A DNA stretch of 5,560 nt from JAFGHJ01 sp964606065 (lineage in GTDB: Bacteria > Hydrothermota > UBA3072), in the NCBI GenBank assembly GCA_964606065.1, contig CAZSEX010000070.1:1-5560 (forward strand). The letters run 5' to 3'. Below the pieces are notes generated by a model. It was given only the letters and a program-made list of their open reading frames with translations, had not been told where the DNA came from and searched no databases. The translations under genes and the position numbers were made by a program. Of the stretch, positions 1 to 5,560 are shown piece after piece (the first letter of the stretch is position 1; every line of letters begins with the position of its first letter).

Positions 1-393
1 GATTTAACGAATCTAAAAATTATCCTCAGACTCTTATTTCTTGAAAGGTACGAGGATTTGATCGAATTTGCTATACTTCCCGGAGGCAATATCAAGAAAG
101 AAAAAATAACAAAAGCCAGTATAAAAAGCCCGGATTCCCTGGAAGATTTTTATAGAGGAACGCTTTACGCTTCGCTTCTTGAGTGGAAAGATTCTTTTTC
201 GATTTTGGAAAGAGAATCCGAGAAAGTGCTTATTTCTTATCTGAAATCTGTAGCTTTTGAATCTATAGGTGTAGAACCAGTCGTCGCTTATTTGCTTTTG
301 AAGGAAAATGAGATAAGAAATCTGCGTGTAATTTTTGTCGGAAAAATGAACGGAGTGGGGGAGAACTTGATTGGAGAGAAATTAATATTATGA
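1..393 (+). CDS. atpC: V/A-type ATPase subunit C (V-ATPase subunit d-like), C-terminal part, 5' truncated by window edge
   Basis: This is the last 130 residues of the V/A-ATPase C subunit, the funnel-shaped socket (related to eukaryotic subunit d) that joins the D-F central shaft to the membrane rotor ring on the cytoplasmic side. The frame is open to base 1, so the real start is off the window; a TTG at 58 is internal and not a start. The visible part opens with DLTNLKIILR, the family's D-x-x-N-x-K-x-x-L-R helix, followed by the LPGG turn. It ends with the family signature: EPVVAYLLLKENEIRNLR followed by the VGKMNG turn (about window residues 92-118). The family is usually about 330-350 residues, so roughly 200 are missing to the left. 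The TGA stop overlaps the ATG of subunit F (ATGA). Identification is secure; the symbol follows bacterial atp/ntp usage. Confidence 0.95.
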   Translation, partial: DLTNLKIILRLLFLERYEDLIEFAILPGGNIKKEKITKASIKSPDSLEDFYRGTLYASLLEWKDSFSILERESEKVLISYLKSVAFESIGVEPVVAYLLLKENEIRNLRVIFVGKMNGVGENLIGEKLIL

Positions 394-701
394 AAATTGC
401 TTTTGCCGGTCCTTACGATCTTGTTTTTCCGTTTAAATCTCTTGGCGCGGAGATAATAAATACAGAAGATAAAAATATCGAAGAGATAAAAGGCGAAATC
501 GAAAGTTCCGATTTCGCTATTGTTTTTGTTTTTGAAAGTGTATTTAAAAAGTTGATGAAGTATGAAGATCTCATATCCAGTCCGGAAATTAATGTCGTCC
601 CTATACCCGGGATTGAAGGCAGTCAAGGATATGGAAAAGAGAGAATACGCGATATGGTTAAGAAAGCTGTTGGAATGGATATAGGAGGCTTTAATGAGTG
701 A
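390..701 (+). CDS. atpF: V/A-type ATPase subunit F (central rotor shaft)
   Basis: Subunit F is a small Rossmann-like protein that binds subunit D in the central rotor shaft of the V1/A1 part and can influence ATPase activity. The product has 103 residues, the normal family length. It begins MKIAFAGPYD, a first beta strand with a Gly turn. The best signature is near the C-terminus: VVPIPGIEGSQGYGKERIRD (about residues 69-88), matching the conserved 'P-G-x-x-G' turn and the following helix. The start ATG overlaps the stop of subunit C by 4 nt, with a GGAGAG Shine-Dalgarno-like stretch at 373-378 inside C, so translation is probably coupled. Its own stop lies 8 nt inside subunit A. The N-terminal half is divergent, but length, C-terminal motif and position between C and A fix the identity. 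Confidence 0.93.
   Translation: MKIAFAGPYDLVFPFKSLGAEIINTEDKNIEEIKGEIESSDFAIVFVFESVFKKLMKYEDLISSPEINVVPIPGIEGSQGYGKERIRDMVKKAVGMDIGGFNE
683..688 (+). promoter_or_regulatory. Shine-Dalgarno site of subunit A
   Basis: A full AGGAGG lies 5 nt before the ATG at 694, inside the end of subunit F. It fixes the A start at 694 and explains how A can be translated despite overlapping F by 8 nt. Confidence 0.8.
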
Positions 702-2457
702 AGGTAGAATAGTAAGAGTTTCAGGCCCTCTTGTTGTAGCGGAAAATATGAAGGGTTCGAAAATGTACGATGTGGTTCAGGTTGGAGAAGAAAAACTGCT
801 CGGTGAAATCATTGAATTGGAGGGAGATTTAGCTTCCATTCAGGTTTATGAGGAAACAGAAGGAATCGGCGTCAATCAACCCGTTTTTCTTACCGGAGAA
901 CCTCTTTCCGTTAGTCTCGGACCCGGTTTAATCGGGTCTATTTATGACGGAATTCAGCGTCCACTGGATAAAATAAAGGAAAAATCCGGAGATTTCATTT
1001 CGAGAGGAATAGCGGTAAACGCTATAGATACAGGAAAAAAATGGGAATTCAAACCCGCAAAGAAAAAAGGAGATAAGGTAGTAAGCGGTGATATTCTCGG
1101 TACCGTGAAGGAAACGGTTTTAATAGAACACAGGATAATGGTCCCTGTCGGGGTAAAGGGAACCATAGAAAAGATAGAAAAGGGTAATTTTACGGTTAAG
1201 GATGTCGTCGCGGTTATAAAAGGCGAAAAAGGTAAAAAAGAAATCACAATGGAACAGAGATGGGGCGTGAGAAACGCTCGCCCTGTAAAAAAGAGGCTTG
1301 CTCCCACATCCCCGCTTTTTACCGGACAGAGAATTATAGATACTTTCTTTCCTATAGCCAAAGGCGGTACAGCCAGTGTTCCCGGGCCTTTTGGTTCGGG
1401 TAAAACAGTCATTCAGCATCAACTTGCTAAATGGGCGGAAGCTGAAGTGGTTGTTTATATAGGTTGCGGGGAAAGAGGAAACGAAATGACGGATGTTCTT
1501 AATGAATTTCCGGAGCTCGAAGACCCGAAATCAGGCGAACCTTTAATGAAGCGAACAATTCTCCTGGCAAATACTTCAAATATGCCTGTCGCGGCAAGAG
1601 AGGCTTCGATTTATACAGGTATAACCATCGCTGAATATTTCAGGGATATGGGTTATTCCGTAGCTTTAATGGCGGATTCTACTTCCAGATGGGCTGAGGC
1701 GCTGCGTGAAATATCCGGGAGACTTGAAGAAATGCCCGGCGAAGAGGGATATCCGGCTTATCTGGGTAGTAAAATAGCTGAATTTTACGAAAGGGCAGGA
1801 AAAGTTAAATGTCTTGGCAGCGATGACAGGGAAGGGGCGGTTTCGGTCATAGGAGCTGTTTCTCCTCCGGGCGGAGACCTCTCGGATCCGGTTGTACAGA
1901 ATACTCTCAGGGTTGTTAAAGTATTCTGGAGTCTCAAGGCTGAGTTGGCTTACGCCAGACATTTTCCCGCTATAGATTGGTTGACCTCCTATTCGCTGTA
2001 TATGGATAATGTCAAGGAATATATGGATAGTGAAGTGGCTGAGGATTTTCTGGAAATAGAGCAGGAGGCGATGAAACTCCTGGAGGAAGAGGAGGAATTA
2101 CAGGAGATGGTCAGGCTTGTCGGGGAAGACGCTCTTTCCGCGAGGGAAAGAAGAATACTGATTACGGCGAGACTCATACGAGAAGACTTCCTGCATCAAA
2201 ACGCGTTTCATGATGTTGATACCTATACTTCAATAGAAAAACAATATCAAATGTTAAAAAATATTATTGTCTTCCACAGAGAAGCGGAGAAGCACGACGC
2301 TAAACCCGAAGAGCTGGAAAATCTCGATATTCTTGAAAATATTGCCCGTATGAAGTTTGTCGAGGAAAAAGAGATGGAAAAAATTAAGAATTTACAGAGT
2401 AAAATTAAGGAAGCAATGAGTAATATTGCGACCGTTAAAGAGGAGGTGGCGACATGA
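694..2457 (+). CDS. atpA: V/A-type ATPase catalytic subunit A
   Basis: This is the catalytic nucleotide-binding subunit of the A3B3 ring, which hydrolyses or synthesises ATP at the A/B interfaces. The product has 587 residues, typical for the family. Visible in order: an N-terminal beta barrel (about 1-70); DGIQRPLDKI (85-94) leading into the A-specific bulge insertion, the 'non-homologous region' (about 115-190); P-loop GPFGSGKT (231-238); GCGERGNEM with the catalytic Glu260 and Arg261 of the GER motif; the Walker B-type strand ending LMADSTSRW (Asp328); the EEMPGEEGYPAYL loop (345-357); AVSPPGGDLSDP (388-399); and a helical C-terminal domain. No key catalytic residue is missing. One small deviation is Gly191 in WGVR, where many homologues have WPVR. 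The ATG at 694 has AGGAGG 5 nt upstream. The gene overlaps F by 8 nt and B by 4 nt, which supports coupled translation with its ring partner. Confidence 0.98.
   Translation: MSEGRIVRVSGPLVVAENMKGSKMYDVVQVGEEKLLGEIIELEGDLASIQVYEETEGIGVNQPVFLTGEPLSVSLGPGLIGSIYDGIQRPLDKIKEKSGDFISRGIAVNAIDTGKKWEFKPAKKKGDKVVSGDILGTVKETVLIEHRIMVPVGVKGTIEKIEKGNFTVKDVVAVIKGEKGKKEITMEQRWGVRNARPVKKRLAPTSPLFTGQRIIDTFFPIAKGGTASVPGPFGSGKTVIQHQLAKWAEAEVVVYIGCGERGNEMTDVLNEFPELEDPKSGEPLMKRTILLANTSNMPVAAREASIYTGITIAEYFRDMGYSVALMADSTSRWAEALREISGRLEEMPGEEGYPAYLGSKIAEFYERAGKVKCLGSDDREGAVSVIGAVSPPGGDLSDPVVQNTLRVVKVFWSLKAELAYARHFPAIDWLTSYSLYMDNVKEYMDSEVAEDFLEIEQEAMKLLEEEEELQEMVRLVGEDALSARERRILITARLIREDFLHQNAFHDVDTYTSIEKQYQMLKNIIVFHREAEKHDAKPEELENLDILENIARMKFVEEKEMEKIKNLQSKIKEAMSNIATVKEEVAT
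2441..2446 (+). promoter_or_regulatory. Shine-Dalgarno site of subunit B
   Basis: AGGAGG (continuing as AGGAGGTG) lies 7 nt before the ATG at 2454, inside the last codons of subunit A. It supports the start of B within the ATGA overlap. Confidence 0.8.
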
Positions 2458-4025
2458 GAGTAGAATATCAGGCTGTTTCGGATATTGCCGGTCCTCTTCT
2501 TTTTGTTGAGGGCGTCAGTGGTGTTAGTTACGGAGAATTATGCTCGATTACACTACCCAGCGGAGAAGAAAGAACAGGTAAAGTGCTTGAAGTTCATAGA
2601 GATAGAGCTATGGTTCAGGTTTTCGAAGGTACCAGCGGTATCGATATTCCGGAAACCACTGTTATTTTTCAGGGTAAAACCATAGAAATGGCTCTTTCTC
2701 GTGATATATTAGGTCGTGTTTTTGACGGTATGGGCAGGGTTATCGATGACGGACCGGAAATACTACCGGAAAAAAGAAGGGACATTAACGGAGAGCCTAT
2801 TAATCCCTACGCGAGAGAGTATCCTAACGAATTTATACAGACAGGAATATCCACGATAGACGGTTTGAATCCGATTGTCAGAGGACAAAAATTACCATTT
2901 TTCTCAGGTTCCGGTTTGCCTCATAATAAAGTGGCTGCTCAGGTAGTAAGACAGGCGAAAGTGTTAGGTTCGGAAGAAAGCTTCGCTGTTGTATTTGCAG
3001 CTATAGGAATTACTTTTGAAGAAGCAGAGTTTTTTAGAAATGATTTCGAGAAAACCGGCGCTCTTGAAAGAGTGGTTATGTTTTTAAATCTCGCGAACGA
3101 TCCGGCGATCGAAAGAATATCCACACCCAGAGCTGCCTTAACCGCCGCCGAGTATCTGGCTTTCGATTTAGAAATGCATGTTCTCGTCGTGGTTACAGAT
3201 ATGACTAATTATTGTGAAGCACTGAGAGAAATCTCGGCTGCCAGAAAAGAAGTCCCGGGGAGAAGAGGTTATCCCGGTTATCTTTATACAGACCTTTCTA
3301 CTGTTTACGAAAGAGCCGGAAGAATAAAAGGAAATAAAGGTTCAATAACCATGATGCCTGTTCTTTCCATGCCGGAAGATGATAAGACTCATCCTATTCC
3401 GGATCTTACCGGTTATATTACAGAAGGACAGATTATCTTCTCTCGTTCGCTTGAAAGAAAAGGCGTTTCACCTCCGATAGATGTTTTACCTTCGCTTTCG
3501 AGACTTAAGGACAAAGGTATAGGTGAAGGAAAAACAAGAGAAGACCACGCGGACCTTTACAATCAATTGTATGCCGCATATTCGAGAGGCAAAGAAGCAG
3601 AAGAACTTTCTGTAATTCTCGGAGAAGCTGCTCTTTCAGAAATGGATAAAAAATATCTTGAATTTATGAACAGATTCGAAGCGGAATACGTCAGTCAGGG
3701 TGAATATGAAAATAGAAGTATAGAAGAGACATTAGATTTAGGATGGAAACTTCTTTCGATATTCCCGAGAAGAGAGTTAAAAAGAATTAGTGATGAATAT
3801 CTGGATAAATACTTCGCGAAATTTGGCGGGAAAGAAGAAACGGAAGAGAATGAAGAAGTAGAAGGGGGAAAGAAAGCGCGAAAAGAAAAAGAAGATACAA
3901 AGGATAAGAAAAAAGATAAAGACAAAGAAACTAAAAAGCAGGAAAGAGATAAGAATAAGGCCAAAAGTAAAAAAGGCGAGAAAAATAAGAAAACCAGCAA
4001 AAAAGGAAAAAGTAAAAAAAAGTAA
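2454..4025 (+). CDS. atpB: V/A-type ATPase regulatory subunit B with a long Lys-rich C-terminal tail
   Basis: Subunit B is the non-catalytic partner of A in the A3B3 ring and supplies the arginine finger to the catalytic sites. Residues 1-458 are a normal B subunit: N-terminal barrel, GRVFDGMGRVIDDGP (87-101), the degenerate P-loop SGSGLPHN (151-158) that lacks the Walker lysine-threonine, VVVTDMTNYCEALREISAAR (245-264), the RRGYPGYLYTDLSTVYERAG stretch (270-289), and LPSLSRL with the expected arginine finger at Arg350. The usual B subunit has about 460 residues and ends after the helix ending DEYLDKYF (447-454). Here another 64 residues follow: an acidic block (461-470, 7 Glu of 10), then a lysine-rich tail (471-523, 26 Lys of 53) with no hydrophobic core, probably disordered. 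The frame of the tail continues the core cleanly, without a visible frameshift. The start overlaps the stop of A (ATGA). The role of the tail is unknown. Confidence 0.97.
   Translation: MRVEYQAVSDIAGPLLFVEGVSGVSYGELCSITLPSGEERTGKVLEVHRDRAMVQVFEGTSGIDIPETTVIFQGKTIEMALSRDILGRVFDGMGRVIDDGPEILPEKRRDINGEPINPYAREYPNEFIQTGISTIDGLNPIVRGQKLPFFSGSGLPHNKVAAQVVRQAKVLGSEESFAVVFAAIGITFEEAEFFRNDFEKTGALERVVMFLNLANDPAIERISTPRAALTAAEYLAFDLEMHVLVVVTDMTNYCEALREISAARKEVPGRRGYPGYLYTDLSTVYERAGRIKGNKGSITMMPVLSMPEDDKTHPIPDLTGYITEGQIIFSRSLERKGVSPPIDVLPSLSRLKDKGIGEGKTREDHADLYNQLYAAYSRGKEAEELSVILGEAALSEMDKKYLEFMNRFEAEYVSQGEYENRSIEETLDLGWKLLSIFPRRELKRISDEYLDKYFAKFGGKEETEENEEVEGGKKARKEKEDTKDKKKDKDKETKKQERDKNKAKSKKGEKNKKTSKKGKSKKK
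3831..4022 (+). repeat. Low-complexity purine-rich tract encoding the Lys/Glu tail of subunit B
   Basis: This stretch codes for residues 460-523 of subunit B. Bases 3841-4020 contain only 24 pyrimidines in 180 positions (about 87% purine on the + strand) and many short A runs, ending in an A8 run at 4014-4021. There is no exact tandem repeat, only imperfect lysine-rich units (KDKKKDKDKE, KSKKGEKNKK, TSKKGKSKKK). It looks like a slippage-prone extension added after the conserved end of the protein. The complementary strand is an equally biased pyrimidine tract, which creates long but meaningless Phe/Ser/Leu-rich antisense frames. Confidence 0.75.
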
Positions 4026-4047
4026 AAATAAAATGAACAAGAAAATT

Positions 4048-4061
4048 AAAGGAGTAAAGGG
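4048..4061 (+). promoter_or_regulatory. Shine-Dalgarno region of subunit D, two candidate sites
   Basis: In the 42-nt gap between B and D there are two purine motifs before the ATG at 4068: AAAGGAG at 4048-4054 (13-nt spacer, long) and AAAGGG at 4056-4061 (6-nt spacer, better placed but weaker). An in-frame TAA at 4047-4049 excludes a longer D protein. Unlike the genes upstream, D does not overlap its predecessor, so it relies on its own initiation signal. Confidence 0.55.
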
Positions 4062-4067
4062 CAAGAT

Positions 4068-4685
4068 ATGGCTACTCAGGTAAACGCGACCAGGATGGAG
4101 TTGCTCAATCTTAAGAGGCGGCTCAATATCGCGAAAAGAGGGCATAAATTATTAAAGCAGAAGCAGGATGAGATTCTCAGAATACTTCAAAAAACTATAG
4201 AAGAACTTTCTTCTATCAGAGAGGAAGTGGAAAAGCAGTTATCGGAAGCTTTGAAGCAATTTTTCCTGGCAAGGGCGTACGAGGATAAAGATATTTTTGA
4301 GGGTTCTTTTTTAATGCTCGATGCCGATATCGAGTTATCCAGGGAAACTCAAAAAGTTATGAATGTTCCTCTTCCGGTTTATCAGAAAAGTTTTAAAGGA
4401 GAACTTATTTCTTATGGGTTTGCTATGACTTCGCCCTCCCTCGATATTGCTCTGAAGAATTTAATGGAAGTTTTTGAAAGATTAATTCAACTGGCGCAAT
4501 TGGAAAAAAGAATTATTCTGCTGGCGGAAGAAATGGAAAAAACAAGACGTAGAGTAAATGCTCTTGAGTATATTCTTATTCCGGAGATTGAGAGTTCTGT
4601 GCGAGAAATAAATATGAAACTCGAGGAAAGAGAAAGAGAGAAAAATTCGCGTCTTATGATAATTAAGGATGTGATAAGGGGATAA
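4068..4685 (+). CDS. atpD: V/A-type ATPase subunit D (central rotor shaft)
   Basis: Subunit D is the long coiled-coil axle that turns inside the A3B3 ring, analogous to F-ATPase gamma, and binds F and C at its lower end. The product has 205 residues, within the normal 200-215 range. The N-terminal signature NATRMELLNLKRRLNIAKRG followed by HKLLKQKQDE (about 6-35) is the highly conserved start of the first long helix. The middle (about 70-125) is the less conserved globular part. The C-terminal half, with RRVNALEYILIPEI (about 161-174), is the second long helix that pairs with the first; both are rich in charged heptads, as expected for the antiparallel coiled coil. The gene follows B after 42 nt and is followed after one base by the CAP-domain gene. 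There are no anomalies in length or motifs. Confidence 0.96.
   Translation: MATQVNATRMELLNLKRRLNIAKRGHKLLKQKQDEILRILQKTIEELSSIREEVEKQLSEALKQFFLARAYEDKDIFEGSFLMLDADIELSRETQKVMNVPLPVYQKSFKGELISYGFAMTSPSLDIALKNLMEVFERLIQLAQLEKRIILLAEEMEKTRRRVNALEYILIPEIESSVREINMKLEEREREKNSRLMIIKDVIRG
4676..4681 (+). promoter_or_regulatory. Shine-Dalgarno site of the CAP-domain gene
   Basis: AAGGGG overlaps the last codons of subunit D and lies 5 nt before the ATG at 4687. An in-frame TAA at 4675-4677 prevents any longer product, so 4687 is the best start. The site supports translation from the ATPase message. Confidence 0.6.
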
Positions 4686-4686
4686 T

Positions 4687-5523
4687 ATGTCTCTTTTTAT
4701 GTTTATTTTAGGTCTGTCGATGACAGAAATTCGTATAGACTGTCTCTTAGATACCACGGCTAAGATGGTTCCCCTTTATCCTGAGATGAAGGGAATCAAT
4801 ACTCTCGAGGCAAGGATATTCGAATTTACGAACATTGAGCGTGAGAGGAAAGGCTTGAAAAGTCTGAAATTTGATAAACGGCTCAGGATTGCCGCAAGAC
4901 AGCATTCTGAAGAGATGTTAAAAGATAACTATCTTTCTCATGGTTCTTCGAATATTCTTAACAAAACTTCGGTTCAGCGAATATATAACTCAGGATTACC
5001 TATTCTGAGAGTTGGAGAAAACGTAGCTGAAGATGTTGGCAACTTAATTCCATTTCTTTTTAGAAAAAATATTGATTCCCTTGCTAAGAGAATTGTGAAC
5101 GGGTGGATGGAAAGTCCTGGTCACCGCAAAAATATTCTGGAACCCGATTTTACGCATATGGGGATAGGCTCTGTTGTAGAAGGAGAAACTCTTAAAGTAA
5201 CGCAGAATTTTGCTGATTGCTCAGATTTTATGGTTGATAGCGTTTTGGCTAAAGTACGGGAAAGGAAATATCTCCTGTTGATTTATATGGGCTCGTTAAT
5301 GTCTGAAATCCGAATTTTTGATGATGGCAAGCCATTGGAAGAAGATTCTTTATATTTGTATTCAGGATTAATTGGTGTTCCTTTAGAGAGAGATTCAAGT
5401 CTTCATAAGGTTGAACTCTGTGTGAAAGAAAAACAACTTTACCGTTGTGGCGTAAGACTCTTTGTTTATACAGGATGTCAAATGGAAGCTATTTTTCAAC
5501 CGGCGAGTTCAAGTTATAAATAA
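4687..5523 (+). CDS. CAP/SCP (YkwD-like) domain protein with a C-terminal beta-rich extension
   Basis: The 278-residue product carries a CAP/SCP domain (PF00188, bacterial YkwD type) at about residues 40-178. Visible are TNIERERKGLKSLKFDKRL (48-66), matching the N-x-x-R...G-L...L opening; the helix AARQHSEEML with His73; NYLSH (His85); VGENVAED (Glu111); VNGWMESPGHRKNIL (137-151, Trp140, His146); HMGIG (157-161); and VTQNFAD (171-177). These are the usual conserved pocket residues. Bacterial members are normally secreted or surface proteins, and their biochemical role is mostly unknown. The N-terminus (MSLFMFILGLS) is hydrophobic but short and lacks a basic n-region, so export is possible but not clear. 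Residues about 180-278 form an unrecognised, strand-rich tail with Cys245, Cys254 and Cys264. The gene starts 1 nt after subunit D, so it is probably cotranscribed; there is no known functional link to the ATPase. Confidence 0.88.
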   Translation: MSLFMFILGLSMTEIRIDCLLDTTAKMVPLYPEMKGINTLEARIFEFTNIERERKGLKSLKFDKRLRIAARQHSEEMLKDNYLSHGSSNILNKTSVQRIYNSGLPILRVGENVAEDVGNLIPFLFRKNIDSLAKRIVNGWMESPGHRKNILEPDFTHMGIGSVVEGETLKVTQNFADCSDFMVDSVLAKVRERKYLLLIYMGSLMSEIRIFDDGKPLEEDSLYLYSGLIGVPLERDSSLHKVELCVKEKQLYRCGVRLFVYTGCQMEAIFQPASSSYK

Positions 5524-5560
5524 GAAGCCGGAAGTTAGAATCTATAATCCCCAGCCAATC

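Noticed and set aside
954..1412. Antisense open frame of 152 codons within subunit A, and other minus-strand frames
   Set aside because: They lie wholly opposite strongly conserved coding sequence, show no family motif or ribosome binding site, and reflect the codon bias of the sense genes.
2485..2685. Alternative-frame ORF inside subunit B
   Set aside because: It is a shadow of the conserved B N-terminal barrel, with no motif and no start signal.
2904..2927. Degenerate P-loop in subunit B as a sign of inactivation
   Set aside because: The SGSGLPHN form is the normal, conserved state of non-catalytic B subunits.
4033..4083. Sixteen-codon ORF (MNKKIKGVKGKIWLLR) between B and D
   Set aside because: It has no Shine-Dalgarno site, its composition follows from A-rich DNA, and it overlaps the start of D. 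It is kept only as the possible frameshift extension noted in the findings.
3777..4145. Antisense Phe/Leu-rich open frames opposite the end of subunit B, resembling membrane proteins
   Set aside because: They are the complement of the purine-rich Lys/Glu tract; the apparent hydrophobicity comes from TTT/CTT triplets, not from a gene.
4655..4660. TATGAT, a -10-like hexamer upstream of the CAP gene
   Set aside because: No convincing -35 box at the right distance, and such hexamers are expected by chance in AT-rich coding DNA.
5500..5531. Inverted repeat CCGGC...GCCGG around the end of the CAP gene as a terminator
   Set aside because: The stem is only 5 bp with a 22-nt loop and no following T-run, so it does not look like an intrinsic terminator.

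Overview
The window is an internal slice of a V/A-type (archaeal/vacuolar-type) ATPase operon. All genes lie on the + strand and are tightly packed in the classical order C (3' end only), F, A, B, D, followed one base later by a gene for a secreted-type CAP/SCP (YkwD-like) domain protein. The subunits are recognised from strongly conserved family motifs, so these assignments are secure. The membrane subunits (I, K) and the peripheral stalk (E, G/H) are not here; in the standard gene order they would lie upstream, beyond the left edge.

Layout: 1-393 is the last 130 codons of subunit C (d-like). Subunit F (390-701) overlaps C by 4 nt, and catalytic subunit A (694-2457) overlaps F by 8 nt. Subunit B (2454-4025) overlaps A by 4 nt. 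After a 42-nt AT-rich gap comes subunit D (4068-4685), then the CAP protein (4687-5523), which starts 1 nt after the stop of D. The last 37 nt hold nothing I can identify. I see no promoter, terminator, RNA gene, mobile element or CRISPR array, and the overlaps indicate a single polycistronic message that enters from the left. Antisense open frames are shadows of the real genes.

How the genes work together: A and B form the alternating A3B3 nucleotide-binding ring. D and F form the central rotor shaft, and C is the socket that connects the shaft to the membrane rotor ring. The complex either makes ATP from an ion gradient or pumps ions at the cost of ATP. The coupling ion cannot be read from this window because the K subunit is absent.

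Organism: AT-leaning DNA, good Shine-Dalgarno sites, frequent AGA and ATA codons, a YkwD-type CAP protein and an A subunit of the common bacterial/archaeal type suggest a bacterium, perhaps anaerobic or from a poorly sampled lineage. I cannot place it further.

The oddities are a 64-residue acidic-then-lysine-rich tail on subunit B, which is absent from the usual B subunit, and the apparent translational linkage of a CAP-domain protein to the ATPase operon. The core system itself is well known. I do not see strong evidence for an undescribed system.
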